Positions 33,344 to 42,351 of a stretch of DNA of 64,000 nucleotides are shown in pieces (the stretch's first letter is position 1; every line of letters starts with the position of its first letter). This stretch comes from Chytriomyces cf. hyalinus JEL632 (taxonomy: Eukaryota; Chytridiomycota; Chytridiomycetes; Chytridiales; Chytriomycetaceae): positions 124,001 to 188,000 of the forward strand of contig JAIWWG010000020.1 in the NCBI GenBank assembly GCA_025435555.1, written 5' to 3'. The notes below the pieces were generated by a model. The model made no database searches. It saw only the letters and a list, made by a program, of their open reading frames with translations, and was not told the DNA's origin. The position numbers were made by a program, and so were the translations under genes.

Positions 33344-34539
33344 ATGCCACCCAAACGAATCAAACTGAGGCGTCTCTCTGCCCACACCTTGTTTGTTATC
33401 CTGTTCTCTACGCTCATCATCGGCAGTCTCATTGGAATCAAGATCGGCAGCGAGGAGAAGGTGAGAGATAGGAACACTCACCCAGCTCATGCAACACTGT
33501 CATTCTCAAACAACACATCTTCCCACCACCCAGTCCGCACTAAACCGGCGCAAATTCAGCAGTTCCTTCGTGGACAATCACTCTCTCAATGTAACAAGCG
33601 GCCCAACACCTCCAGTCTGCGCCGACCAGCGACTAGACGTGGTCAACATCATTGTGGAAGCATACAATGTCAACTACGGCGCATCGCAGTTGCAAATCTC
33701 AAACAGCTTCCTGCCGTGCGGGTCTTTTGTGTCGCGCTTCGACAGCTTCGGCTCGTTCATTTCATCCAGCATGGCCATCAACGTCGACTCCACCGCCATC
33801 CAGTTTGCGTCCGGACAAACAATGGCGAACAAGACATCAAGCGTATATATCCAAGGAGGTGAAATCATTTTGTTGACAACCACATTGAACAATCTTTTTT
33901 TAATTTCTTTTTTATTGCCCGATCGATGCAGACACAAACAATTACCCGCTCGACACGTTCAGCGTTTCCTTCAATGTTCGCGGGACTTTTGACGATGGAA
34001 AACCACTGCCCATTGTCGTGTATGCATTCGGTCAACCTTTGGGATACTCGCTGCAGCTAGAAGTATTTGGCAACGAGGACAACACCGCCGCCTCCATAAT
34101 CGTCACGGCGAGACGAAACCCAACAACAATCGCATTCGCACTCGCAATCATGCTACTCATGTGGATCATGTCACTCTTGGCAATCGCACTCGCATACGCA
34201 GTTTGGACGGTCCCCGGAAAAAAAGTTGAACTGCCGTTCATCATTTTCACAGTCGCATTGCTGTTTGCGATGCCGACGGTGCGTAATGCAATGCCGAATG
34301 CACCGCCGATCGGTGTGCTTGCAGATCAGATGGTCACAGGTTGGGCCATGCTGCTGCTTTCATTGGCAGTCATTTCGCATTTCGTCAATCTGTTGTATCA
34401 TGTTTACAAGGACGCTGCCCATGCAAAACAAGAAAGAAATCGATTGTCACGGAATTATGAGAATGTAAAGTTTGAGGAGGAAATGGATCCAATTGCAAAA
34501 GTGGATGCTGTGCATTACTCGACGAGTGCGACAAAGTAG
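33344..34539 (+). CDS. DUF4436 membrane protein, copy 2
   Basis: This tandem paralogue of the preceding gene is in three exons: 33344 to about 33461, about 33533-33858 and about 33933-34539. The order is the same: N-terminal helix (HTLFVILFSTLIIGSLIGIK), beta-rich extracytoplasmic domain (ISNSFLPCGSFVSRFDSFGS, NNYPLDTFSVSFNVRGTF), three helices and the signature LLFAMPTVRNAMPNAPPIGV. Unlike copy 1 it has a 45-residue cytoplasmic tail (KQERNRLSRNYENVKFEEEM...). The FLPCG junction that is split by an intron in copy 1 is continuous here, so intron positions differ. Function is unknown. Confidence 0.85.
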
Positions 34540-34774
34540 ACTCATGCTCACGAGACTTGAAAATAAACGCGTGTTTTTTGTTGTTTGTAGAATCGCTTCG
34601 TTGGTTGGTTCAACTGGGGCTGTGATCTGTTGTTGGTGCCCTGGGCGTTTGCCAATTTTTGAGGCTGGCACTCCGAAGCACTCACGAAGTGCGATTAAAC
34701 CCGACTCCCGAAAACTTAAAAAGCCGCGATCCGCGTCTCTTCTTCGTCCAAAGCACAGCCTCATTCAACAACAC

Positions 34775-36137
34775 ATGTCTTCCACATCCCTGAACGTCTT
34801 GTCCGTTCTCTTCCCGCCCCGACCTACTTCTCTCCTTGCAGCTACTGCCACAGCAACCGTATCTGCACTCGCCGCTTCTTCAACAGGAACAGCAGCCAAT
34901 ACAACAACCCCAAAATCTCCTACTACAACACGACGCCTCAACTATGCCACACTGGCGCAATGGAACAGTCCCGAAATTGCATACCTCTTCTTGGCCTTGA
35001 CCCTCCTCATGACAGTCTGCATCTTCCGGAACCTCATTTTCAAGGCAAAAACGATTCAGACAAAAACGGTGTATGTTTATCTGTGCATCTGGGGCCTTGC
35101 TCGGGCTGCGTGCTTTGCTATGCGTGGATATATTGTTACTGGTTCGAATGGGGAAAACTATTCCTTGTTTCAGTGGGCTAATATTGTTGCATCGCTTGGA
35201 TTCATGCCTCTTGCTGAAGCTATGGCTGTGATTACTGTAGAGGGGTAAAAAAGTTTCTCGCAAAGCACAAAACTGGTTGATATACACACTGAATTACTCT
35301 TTCTCCCCTTCCAGGTTTGCCATCGTGTTTGGCTTTTCCAAAAAACTCGCATCACGACTCGACATTCTCGTAAAAGCGCTCTTTATTACATTTGGATGCT
35401 GCGTGGCTGGCTCCGTCATGAATTTTACATTGAACCGGCCGTTTGGAAGCAACATGAAGGATTATACTACCGATTTGGTGTTGCGCGAAATCGGATTCAA
35501 CGGCCTCATAGTTTTGACTCTGTTTTCGGGGATTGGATGTAGCATTAATTTGGGGTATGCCGTTGTGACGCGGCGTATTTCCACGAAACTTGCTGTACGA
35601 TTCAATTTGGTAAAAACCTCGTCTCCTTGATGCATTTCTATTTCCATCTTGACTGACCATTCCTCACCTCACCTACTGACTATACAGATGATGGTCGTAA
35701 CAATCCTACAATCCGTTTTAATCCTCGTCAAACTCGTCTACATCACATACCGTAACTGGAACCCGCAACAACTGCGCGACGAAACGGCATGGTACACCAT
35801 CTCCATCCTGCCTGAATACATTTTTGTAATGTTTTACGTGTCGCATTTCTTTGCACGCGTGTTTGACGATATTTATTCGGAAATGAAGGAGAGTGCAAAG
35901 ATTCGTGATTTGGAAGCAGGTGCGGGTACGACGCCGGATTTGAGGGATGATGCTGTTACGCCGGAGGTTAAGGATAAACCGTTGTCTGGGTTTGCGACGC
36001 CGGATTTGCGGGATGGTGGGAGTCGTGGTGGTGGGAGTCCTGTTGGGGTTGGTGGTTGGTTTGGGGAAGGGGTGGCACGTGTGCATGCTGAGTTGCCTGC
36101 TCTGCCGGAGAGTGGCAAACAAAACTCATCAGCTTGA
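34775..36137 (+). CDS. Seven-transmembrane protein, unassigned family, copy 1 (with introns)
   Basis: A Ser/Thr/Ala-rich N-terminus of about 50 residues is followed by seven hydrophobic helices. Motifs shared by all four local copies are RNLIFKAK.., MRGYIVTG..GENY, ASLGFMPLAEA, NRPFGSNMKDYTTDLVLREI followed by GFNGL, and YRNWNPQQLRDETAWY. The C-terminal tail is long and Gly/Pro-rich with two TPDLRD repeats. Three exons: 34775-35244, 35315-35609 and 35688-36137. It is the only copy in the set with introns. The topology recalls fungal RTA1 or DUF7702-type 7TM proteins, but the motifs do not match RTA1. Role unknown; a receptor or lipid-related transporter are possibilities only. Confidence 0.75.
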
Positions 36138-36820
36138 GGGGACCCGCCATATTTTTTACCATGCCGCACAGCAAACTGGTGCATCAACTTTCATTGCCCA
36201 TCATCCCCCCCACTAGAATAATAAACCACATTTCTATGCCGTGACATTGGAAAAAAGGGTAAATGTCAATCGTCGTTTCTTGATGTTCAACCAGTGAAGT
36301 CGCTAAAGCAACCGGCCGGCTCCGTTTGTCCTAAAATGCGACGCGTTTCCGATTTGAAATTGGAAGAACTAGCCTCAATTTTTCCCTGGTTCAAATCCAA
36401 CCTGTCCAATCAAACCGCTTTCTTGTGATTGTCCAGCTGAACACACGCATGCAAGCGTGATGTTTCTACCGTTGAATGGGCTGTGCCAGCGTCTCATTGT
36501 AAGGTGGATGTGAAGGGGGGTTGTTGAGCTGTCGTGGTAGTCATGCCAGTCGATATCTTCCCTGCTACTGGAACAAACACACCAGCTAGTCAGCACAGCC
36601 TAAGTAGCGTGCTTATAGAAGCAGACTCTCATGAATGCGTTGTGCGATGGATGCGATGCAGGATGGGGGCAAAGGATGGAAAGGGAGGCACTACTGAGGC
36701 GGACATGGGGAATGAAAAATCTTAATCGCTTCTTTTTTAATTCAACATGCCCGACGGTCAACTGATCAGTTTAATTGAAAAGGCGGATGTTGTTTGCAAA
36801 GGGAAAAGCAGTTCACAAAA
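36138..36820. other. Intergenic region between 7TM copies 1 and 2
   Basis: This 680-base region has no supported gene. It contains a sequence resembling a tRNA B box near 36388 (GGTTCAAATCC), but the flanking stem bases do not pair. It likely holds the 3' flank of copy 1 and the promoter of copy 2. Confidence 0.4.
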
Positions 36821-37792
36821 ATGCAACAGCTTCTGACGGCGCTGCTGTCTTCCGCCCTTGACACTCTCACTGCATCCACGGCTTCATCCGCTCAAGCTAA
36901 TGCCAACAACCGCCGCGCATTCACTCCAAACTACGCTAAAGCTGCCCGTTGGTCCTCCACTGCAGCTGCCTACTCCTTCATGGCTCTCGCCATTCTCATG
37001 GCACTCGCAATGATCCGCAACATCATCTACAATGCCAAATCCCGGCATACCAAAATAGTTTACTCTGTCCTGCTTGCGTGGTGCGTCATCCGCACTGCCG
37101 GGTTCGCCTTACGAGGATACATTCTCACCGACAACAACGGCCAAGACGTGACCCTGTTCAAATGGGCCACAATCCTAGGCGGTGTCGGGTTCATGCCGCT
37201 TGCACAAGTACTAGCCCTATGCACGTTGGAAGGATCAGCTCTCGCGTTTGGTTCCACTCTGAAAGCTCGCAGGCCTTTTGACCGGTTGATTCGGTTGTTG
37301 TTTGTCGTTTCGGCCGTGACGCTTGCGGCGTTTGTGATTGACTTTACGTGTAACAAGCCGTTGGGGAGTAATGTGAAGGATTATACGGTTGATCTTGTGT
37401 TGCGTGAGATTGGATTTAATGGGTTGATTCTGATTGCGCTGTACACGCTGCTAGGAAGTATCCGGAACATGTTCGTAGTTGCGCGGCAGGGAAAGGTGCC
37501 AGCAGTGTTTCTGCCAAGGTTTCGCATGATGATGGTCGTGATAGCCTTTCAGTCCATGTTGATGCTCATCAAGCTCGTGTTTACCACGTATCGCAACTGG
37601 AACCCGCTTGAATTGCGCGATGAGTGGATTTGGTACTTGTTGAGCATTGGACCAGAGTTTTTGCTCGTGCTGTGTTTCATGCATCACGGGTTTCTGAGAG
37701 TGTATGATGACATTGAGCGGTCCAAGTTGGGTTCTGAAGAGACGGCGGATCAGCCGAAACCACAGGAGTTGGAGGGATTCTTGACGACATGA
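36821..37792 (+). CDS. Seven-transmembrane protein, unassigned family, copy 2 (intronless)
   Basis: This single exon encodes 323 residues. The start MQQLLTALLSSALDTLTAS matches the start of copy 3 and fixes the ATG; an in-frame ATG 27 bases upstream lacks that match. Seven helices carry the shared motifs: RNIIYNAKSRHTKIVY, RTAGFALRGYILTDNNGQDV, GFMPLAQVLALCTLEGSA, CNKPLGSNVKDYTVDLVLRE, MLIKLVFTTYRNWNPLELRD and FLRVYDDIERS. It is closest to copy 3 in both protein and DNA, pointing to a fairly recent tandem duplication. The tail is short and acidic. Confidence 0.75.
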   Translation: MQQLLTALLSSALDTLTASTASSAQANANNRRAFTPNYAKAARWSSTAAAYSFMALAILMALAMIRNIIYNAKSRHTKIVYSVLLAWCVIRTAGFALRGYILTDNNGQDVTLFKWATILGGVGFMPLAQVLALCTLEGSALAFGSTLKARRPFDRLIRLLFVVSAVTLAAFVIDFTCNKPLGSNVKDYTVDLVLREIGFNGLILIALYTLLGSIRNMFVVARQGKVPAVFLPRFRMMMVVIAFQSMLMLIKLVFTTYRNWNPLELRDEWIWYLLSIGPEFLLVLCFMHHGFLRVYDDIERSKLGSEETADQPKPQELEGFLTT

Positions 37793-38163
37793 ATTTGGGG
37801 TTGATTCTGAGATGGGTGTGTAACTGAAGCGCTTACACCGACAAATCAAATGCAATAAAGCGGCGCAAGTGCGTTGTTTCTGACTCAAGAATCACAGCAG
37901 CAGGTGCCAACCATATCCATATCCAGATATCCACATCCACATCCATCCGAGGCAAACAGCTGATCCCAGCGCGTTGTTTGGAATGCATGTACCGGTCACT
38001 GGTCTGTTTGTTTAGCTTGGTTGCACGCAAAAGCCGCAATTTAAAATTGCAAGACGCATTTATTTATATTGATTTTTCATCAACAAATGGGACCCGTCAC
38101 GTATATAAGGAGGATGTCCAGACCCAGGATTCAAACAACGAACAACCCAACCCAACAACACAC
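37793..38163. promoter_or_regulatory. Promoter region of 7TM copy 3, with TATA box
   Basis: A strong TATA element (TATATAAG, 38102-38109) lies 55 bases before the ATG at 38164. Upstream, about 37912-37948 holds repeated ATATCC/ACATCC hexamers. The reading frame is open through the TATA region, giving an apparent N-terminal extension from 37978, but the match between copies 2 and 3 begins at 38164. Confidence 0.5.
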
Positions 38164-39240
38164 ATGGATACCGACACCCCATCCCAGCTGCTGACGGTCC
38201 TATCCTCAGTCGCTGACTCCTTCACGGCATCCACTGCTACATCCACGGTTGCAACAGCGACAGCAACGGCCATACTACACACGGCCACAGCCCTCGCAAC
38301 AGCAGTCACTAACGCATCTGCAACATCCAGCCGTCCCTCATTTGTCCTCAACTATGCCAAAATCGTTCGCTGGTCTTCCGTCGAAGCCGCCTACATCTTC
38401 ATGGCCGTTGCCCTTCTCATGGGCCTTGCAACCCTGCGCAACCTCATTTACGGTGCTAAAAGTAACCATACCAAATTCATTTACGCCGTCCTAATGGCAT
38501 GGTGCGTCTTCCGCACTGCCGGCTTTGCTGTTCGTGGCTATATCCTCACAGACGACCGCGGCCAAGACGTGACACTCTACAAATGGGCCGCGATCCTCGG
38601 AAACGTTGGCTTCATGCCTCTTGCCCAAGTCCTAGCCTTTTGCTCATTGGAAGGAACAGCGCTCGCGTACGGGTTTCTCCAGAAAACCATGAAACGATCC
38701 GATTTGCTTGTACGCCTGTTGTTTGGAATCTTTGGCGGAACTGTGATGGCGTTTGCGATTGATTACACGTGTAATAAGCCGTTTGGAAGTAATGTCAAGG
38801 ATTACACGGTCGATCTTGTGTTGCGCGAGATTGGATTCAACGGGTTGATTCTGATTACGGTGGTTTCCCTGCTTGGAAGCGTTGCCAACATTCGCGCAGT
38901 TGTGCCGCAAGGAAATGTGCCAACCGTATTTGTGCCGCGGTTCCGAATGATGATGATTGTGGTGTGCGTACAATCCGTGTTGATGCTCATCAAGCTTGTG
39001 TTTACGACGTACCGGAACTGGAACCCGTTTGAGTTGCGGGATGAAGTGATTTGGTACGTGCTGAGCATTGCGCCAGAGTACCTGTTCATGCTATGCTACA
39101 TGAACCACGGGTTTCTGAAAGTGTATGATGACATTGAGCGGTACACCATCAATCTCGAAGAGGAGGCGAAAGCAAAGGAAGCCCCCGAGGACAGTGAAGA
39201 AGCCGTGACCCACGCCGAAGATGTTGCAGCTGTGGTATAA
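38164..39240 (+). CDS. Seven-transmembrane protein, unassigned family, copy 3 (intronless)
   Basis: This single exon encodes 358 residues. An N-terminal Thr/Ala/Ser stretch of about 60 residues (TASTATSTVATATATA) precedes seven helices with the family motifs: RNLIYGAKSNHTKFIY, RTAGFAVRGYILTDDRGQDV, GFMPLAQVLAFCSLEGTA, CNKPFGSNVKDYTVDLVLRE, VLMLIKLVFTTYRNWNP and FLKVYDDIERY. The C-terminal tail is Glu/Ala-rich (EEAKAKEAPEDSEE). The Thr-rich start could be O-glycosylated if extracellular, which is inference. No signal peptide is obvious before the first helix. Confidence 0.75.
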   Translation: MDTDTPSQLLTVLSSVADSFTASTATSTVATATATAILHTATALATAVTNASATSSRPSFVLNYAKIVRWSSVEAAYIFMAVALLMGLATLRNLIYGAKSNHTKFIYAVLMAWCVFRTAGFAVRGYILTDDRGQDVTLYKWAAILGNVGFMPLAQVLAFCSLEGTALAYGFLQKTMKRSDLLVRLLFGIFGGTVMAFAIDYTCNKPFGSNVKDYTVDLVLREIGFNGLILITVVSLLGSVANIRAVVPQGNVPTVFVPRFRMMMIVVCVQSVLMLIKLVFTTYRNWNPFELRDEVIWYVLSIAPEYLFMLCYMNHGFLKVYDDIERYTINLEEEAKAKEAPEDSEEAVTHAEDVAAVV

Positions 39241-39330
39241 AAAGAACCAAATCAAATGGTGAAACAACAACAAATAAAACGATGCACACACGAACCAATT
39301 TGACAACAAGAACTGGTCCATTTATTTTTT

Positions 39331-40071
39331 TCAAACGCGCTCTATAACTCTCCATAAACCCACCTCCATCAACACTCCAAGCAGCAACCAAAACTTTCCA
39401 TGCCCCATATGGATCGTGCCCAACAAGTACGCATTGTCACCAGAATAAATCCAAGCAGGATTCCAGCCATACATTCCTATCAACACAAACCCTTCAACAA
39501 CCTCGAGTCCCCAAACCAACAATGGAAACATGAGCACGCGCAACCATTGCCAACCGTCCCACGTTGCCGGCATCGATACTTGAAAGATTGCATCCGCAGC
39601 AGCAGCAGCTTGTTTACCACCGTGTTTTGAAGGACCCTTGTTCCCTCCACGCGCGGCACATTTCCCACCCCTCATCCGCTCAAACAACCGGTAATACCCA
39701 ACAAACAAGAACCCCGAAAACACCAAATTCGCAAAAAATTGCTCCAAAGTCGTGTGAGGCGGTCGAGCCAATTTTCCTTGCATCAAGCTCGCCCAGTCCA
39801 CTTCCACAGCTCCTGAAACGGGGTCTTCTGACGTGACCATGTAAAAGATGGATTCGATGGGTGCAAACAGTAGAGCAATGATGAGGGACACAAGTTTCGT
39901 GTGGCGGGGGAGGCTGAATGTGTACCAGCATAGAATTGCGGCGAGGAATGGGTAGATTTCGAGTGGGAATGAGAAGGGGTGTGGTGGATGGGGACTGATG
40001 CCGCCGGGTACAATGTCTGGCAGAGGGTTTGGGTAGTTGAGGGCCAGGAACTGTTGGCGAGGGAGTGGCAT
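39331..40071 (-). CDS. TMEM229-like multi-pass membrane protein
   Basis: This intronless gene encodes about 246 residues with six or so hydrophobic segments. The pattern fits the TMEM229 / PF06541-type family: LIIALLFAPIESIFYMVTS, NLVFSGFLFVGYYRLFERMR, a variable charged loop (GGKCAARGGNKG), then MFPLLVWGLEVVEGFVLIGM followed by YGWNPAWIYSGD, and a last helix ending in LWRVIERV. Function of the family is not settled. The frame is open for 222 bases further upstream, but that part would overlap the end of the F-box/ankyrin-like gene, so the ATG at 40071 is chosen. Confidence 0.65.
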   Translation of the reverse strand: MPLPRQQFLALNYPNPLPDIVPGGISPHPPHPFSFPLEIYPFLAAILCWYTFSLPRHTKLVSLIIALLFAPIESIFYMVTSEDPVSGAVEVDWASLMQGKLARPPHTTLEQFFANLVFSGFLFVGYYRLFERMRGGKCAARGGNKGPSKHGGKQAAAAADAIFQVSMPATWDGWQWLRVLMFPLLVWGLEVVEGFVLIGMYGWNPAWIYSGDNAYLLGTIHMGHGKFWLLLGVLMEVGLWRVIERV

Positions 40072-40220
40072 GAGTTTTGCGCGCAGATTTTTTGGTGTGT
40101 TTATGAGGAGTGGGACGAAAATTGGGTGTGTTGTTGAATTTTGAATTCGGATTGGGACGAGTTCAGTCAGGGTTTTCAGGGTTTTAAGCTTCAAAGTCAC
40201 GGGGAAACTAACGAGAAACA

Positions 40221-42227
40221 TCAACCAGACTCGTCGCATGTGCGTGCCTGCACAAACTTTGCAACAGAATCCAACTCGTGTCTCCCAACCCACTCCAAAA
40301 CCATCCCACGTTCATCCATCGACAACCCATCCGACCGCGTTGGATCTATAACCAGGCTACCATCTAAAGACGCCACCAACCGTCCCAACACCACGCAACA
40401 TTGTAAAAACAATCCAAGATCCTCTACATCGTCTTCCAAAACCCCTCCCGCCAATTGCCATTCAACAAGATGCTTCACCAAAAGTATCCAAGATTCACAT
40501 GACTCGCGTCTCCCAGCGTCAAGAAACACTGCATGCAACTCCCGTATCGTCAAGACACGCGAACCATTCCTCAGTAGAGCTGCTTGTCTGACAAGATCGT
40601 TTGCACCCACAGCTTGGCGCAAAAACTGAAAATAAATGGCGCATAGAACTTGTTCTGGCGTTGATTGTTCGAACAATTGAAACATTGCGCGAATGTTTCG
40701 GTATTGCAGCTTGTCGATTTGAATCCCCGGGAGAACAATAAGCATCCCGACAGCGGATTTGCTTTGAGTCGTGCACGCTTCATCAAAAGCACGTTGCAGA
40801 TACTCGCTTGAAAAAAACTGCTGCTCAGTCAGGATATATTTTGACAGAGCCGATGATGCATGCATCCTTGAGTTTGCCAGAAACGGTTCAGTGTCTTCCA
40901 AATGTAGCATTTCGAACCCTTCCTTAGACGCTAGCAAGTCCATGATTTCACATTGATTCCGGCCTGCTTTCAATGATGCGTATTTTATCACGGTGTTGAT
41001 CAATTCAGAGGAGTTGATGTCCAAGTCCGTGTCGGGCTGTGCTAATAGGTATTCCAGAATCTTGATTGATCCGTATGCACAGCATCGATGAAGCGCCAGC
41101 TGCCGCTGACGATCGCCTATCCATGGTTTGACTCGTTCATGAGATTCAAATGCCTTAAACGCGTCCAAATTGTCCTTCTTGCACAGGAGGAGCAAAAGAC
41201 CCCAGTCCTTGTCGTGTAGGTCAAACTGTGCATACCGAAGCAAAACATGATACACGGTCCAAAAACCGTGGTCAACAGCGAATTTTATGCTCATTCGTTG
41301 AATGTCAGCATCAAGTACCATCCGCTCGTCCGAGAGTAAAACCTCAAGGCACTGAGGGCTGTTGAATTTGACGGAAAATTTCACGCAGTAGTAGGCTGGT
41401 TCTCGTGGGTCCCAGTTGGGTTCCTGCAAAGCGCTCTTTACTTGTTCAACGTGTCCCAACAACGCCGACAAGATGAACGATCCATTCGTAACGCGTGGAT
41501 CCTGTAAAACTGCTTTCGCCATTTGCAGAGATTGGATGTGGCTTAATAAAATGCAGTTTCGGATGGTTGGATCGACACGCTTGTCTTGCAGCAAGATTGA
41601 GGCCACTTCCCAGTGATCGAGATCTACAGCTTGTTCAAGCACATCGTTTCCATAGTTTGATACGTCGAATCCTCGGTCCACTAGTAACTGTGCCACGTCT
41701 GTCCATCCTTTTGTTACAGCATGAGTCATGAATTCATGGTCCGCAAACAGTTCAACATGGTCCTTGAGTATAGTCGCGGCAGCCTGATTCGATGAATGCT
41801 TCCATTCACGCAACCAGTCCAGCAATCGTGGCAAATTCTCCTTCTGTACCACTGCTGACAAACGCGCAACCATCTTCTCGCCACGCTGCTGCGACAACAC
41901 TTGCCATGGACTATTTCGAAAGTTCCAGTGGTACATTTGCAAGCCGTTCGTGTCTACTAGGAGCGATTGAAACACGATGGTAAGGTATGATAGTGGGAGG
42001 GTGTTCAGGATCGATTCGAGTTCTAGATGGAGGTCCCATTCTGATTGTATACAGCAGCGTCTGTTAATGTGCGTTCTTGCAAAGTGTGGGTCATGGAGAA
42101 GTATCTGCGACATGATGCGGGATGACATTGCTGCGTGGCGAATGTGGGTGTCGATTGGAAGATGGAGAAGGACCTGCTCGACGATTTCTCGAGGGAGCGA
42201 GTGAATGGAGGTGCTGGGATTGGACAT
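40221..42227 (-). CDS. F-box-like / ankyrin-like repeat protein (copy 2)
   Basis: This intronless gene encodes about 668 residues. An F-box-like start (SIHSLPREIVEQVLLHLPID) is followed by about 14 helical repeats of ankyrin type, for example LLVDRGFDVSNYGNDVLEQA, VASILLQDKRVDPTIRN and LEYLLAQPDTDLDIN. It shares its layout with the gene at 4186-5382 and probably belongs to the large F-box/repeat families expanded in chytrids. A likely role is substrate receptor of an SCF ubiquitin ligase. The ATG at 42227 begins MSNPSTS next to the F-box; a more upstream in-frame ATG is at 42314. Confidence 0.7.
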   Translation of the reverse strand: MSNPSTSIHSLPREIVEQVLLHLPIDTHIRHAAMSSRIMSQILLHDPHFARTHINRRCCIQSEWDLHLELESILNTLPLSYLTIVFQSLLVDTNGLQMYHWNFRNSPWQVLSQQRGEKMVARLSAVVQKENLPRLLDWLREWKHSSNQAAATILKDHVELFADHEFMTHAVTKGWTDVAQLLVDRGFDVSNYGNDVLEQAVDLDHWEVASILLQDKRVDPTIRNCILLSHIQSLQMAKAVLQDPRVTNGSFILSALLGHVEQVKSALQEPNWDPREPAYYCVKFSVKFNSPQCLEVLLSDERMVLDADIQRMSIKFAVDHGFWTVYHVLLRYAQFDLHDKDWGLLLLLCKKDNLDAFKAFESHERVKPWIGDRQRQLALHRCCAYGSIKILEYLLAQPDTDLDINSSELINTVIKYASLKAGRNQCEIMDLLASKEGFEMLHLEDTEPFLANSRMHASSALSKYILTEQQFFSSEYLQRAFDEACTTQSKSAVGMLIVLPGIQIDKLQYRNIRAMFQLFEQSTPEQVLCAIYFQFLRQAVGANDLVRQAALLRNGSRVLTIRELHAVFLDAGRRESCESWILLVKHLVEWQLAGGVLEDDVEDLGLFLQCCVVLGRLVASLDGSLVIDPTRSDGLSMDERGMVLEWVGRHELDSVAKFVQARTCDESG

Positions 42228-42351
42228 GTATCTAGACTTGAGCAAAGTGCAATGCGTGAAAGTGGACTTTGTTTGTGATGGATGTGAAAAATGTTCCCTT
42301 ATTCTGGCCCTCATTCAAAAACGTCAAAACAAGGTTTCGGAAAATTCAATG

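Noticed and set aside
32900-34350. The two DUF4436 genes as one gene split by an assembly error
   Set aside because: Each has its own start helix, full domain and C-terminal signature, and they differ in intron positions and tails.
36380-36410. tRNA-like B-box GGTTCAAATCC
   Set aside because: The T-stem does not pair beyond three bases and no A box or acceptor stem was found.
37978-38163. 62-residue N-terminal extension of 7TM copy 3
   Set aside because: A strong TATA box lies inside it and the match with copy 2 begins at 38164.
39331-40293. N-terminal extension of the TMEM229-like protein up to 40293
   Set aside because: It would overlap the end of the F-box/ankyrin-like gene and has no family likeness; the family pattern fits after 40071.
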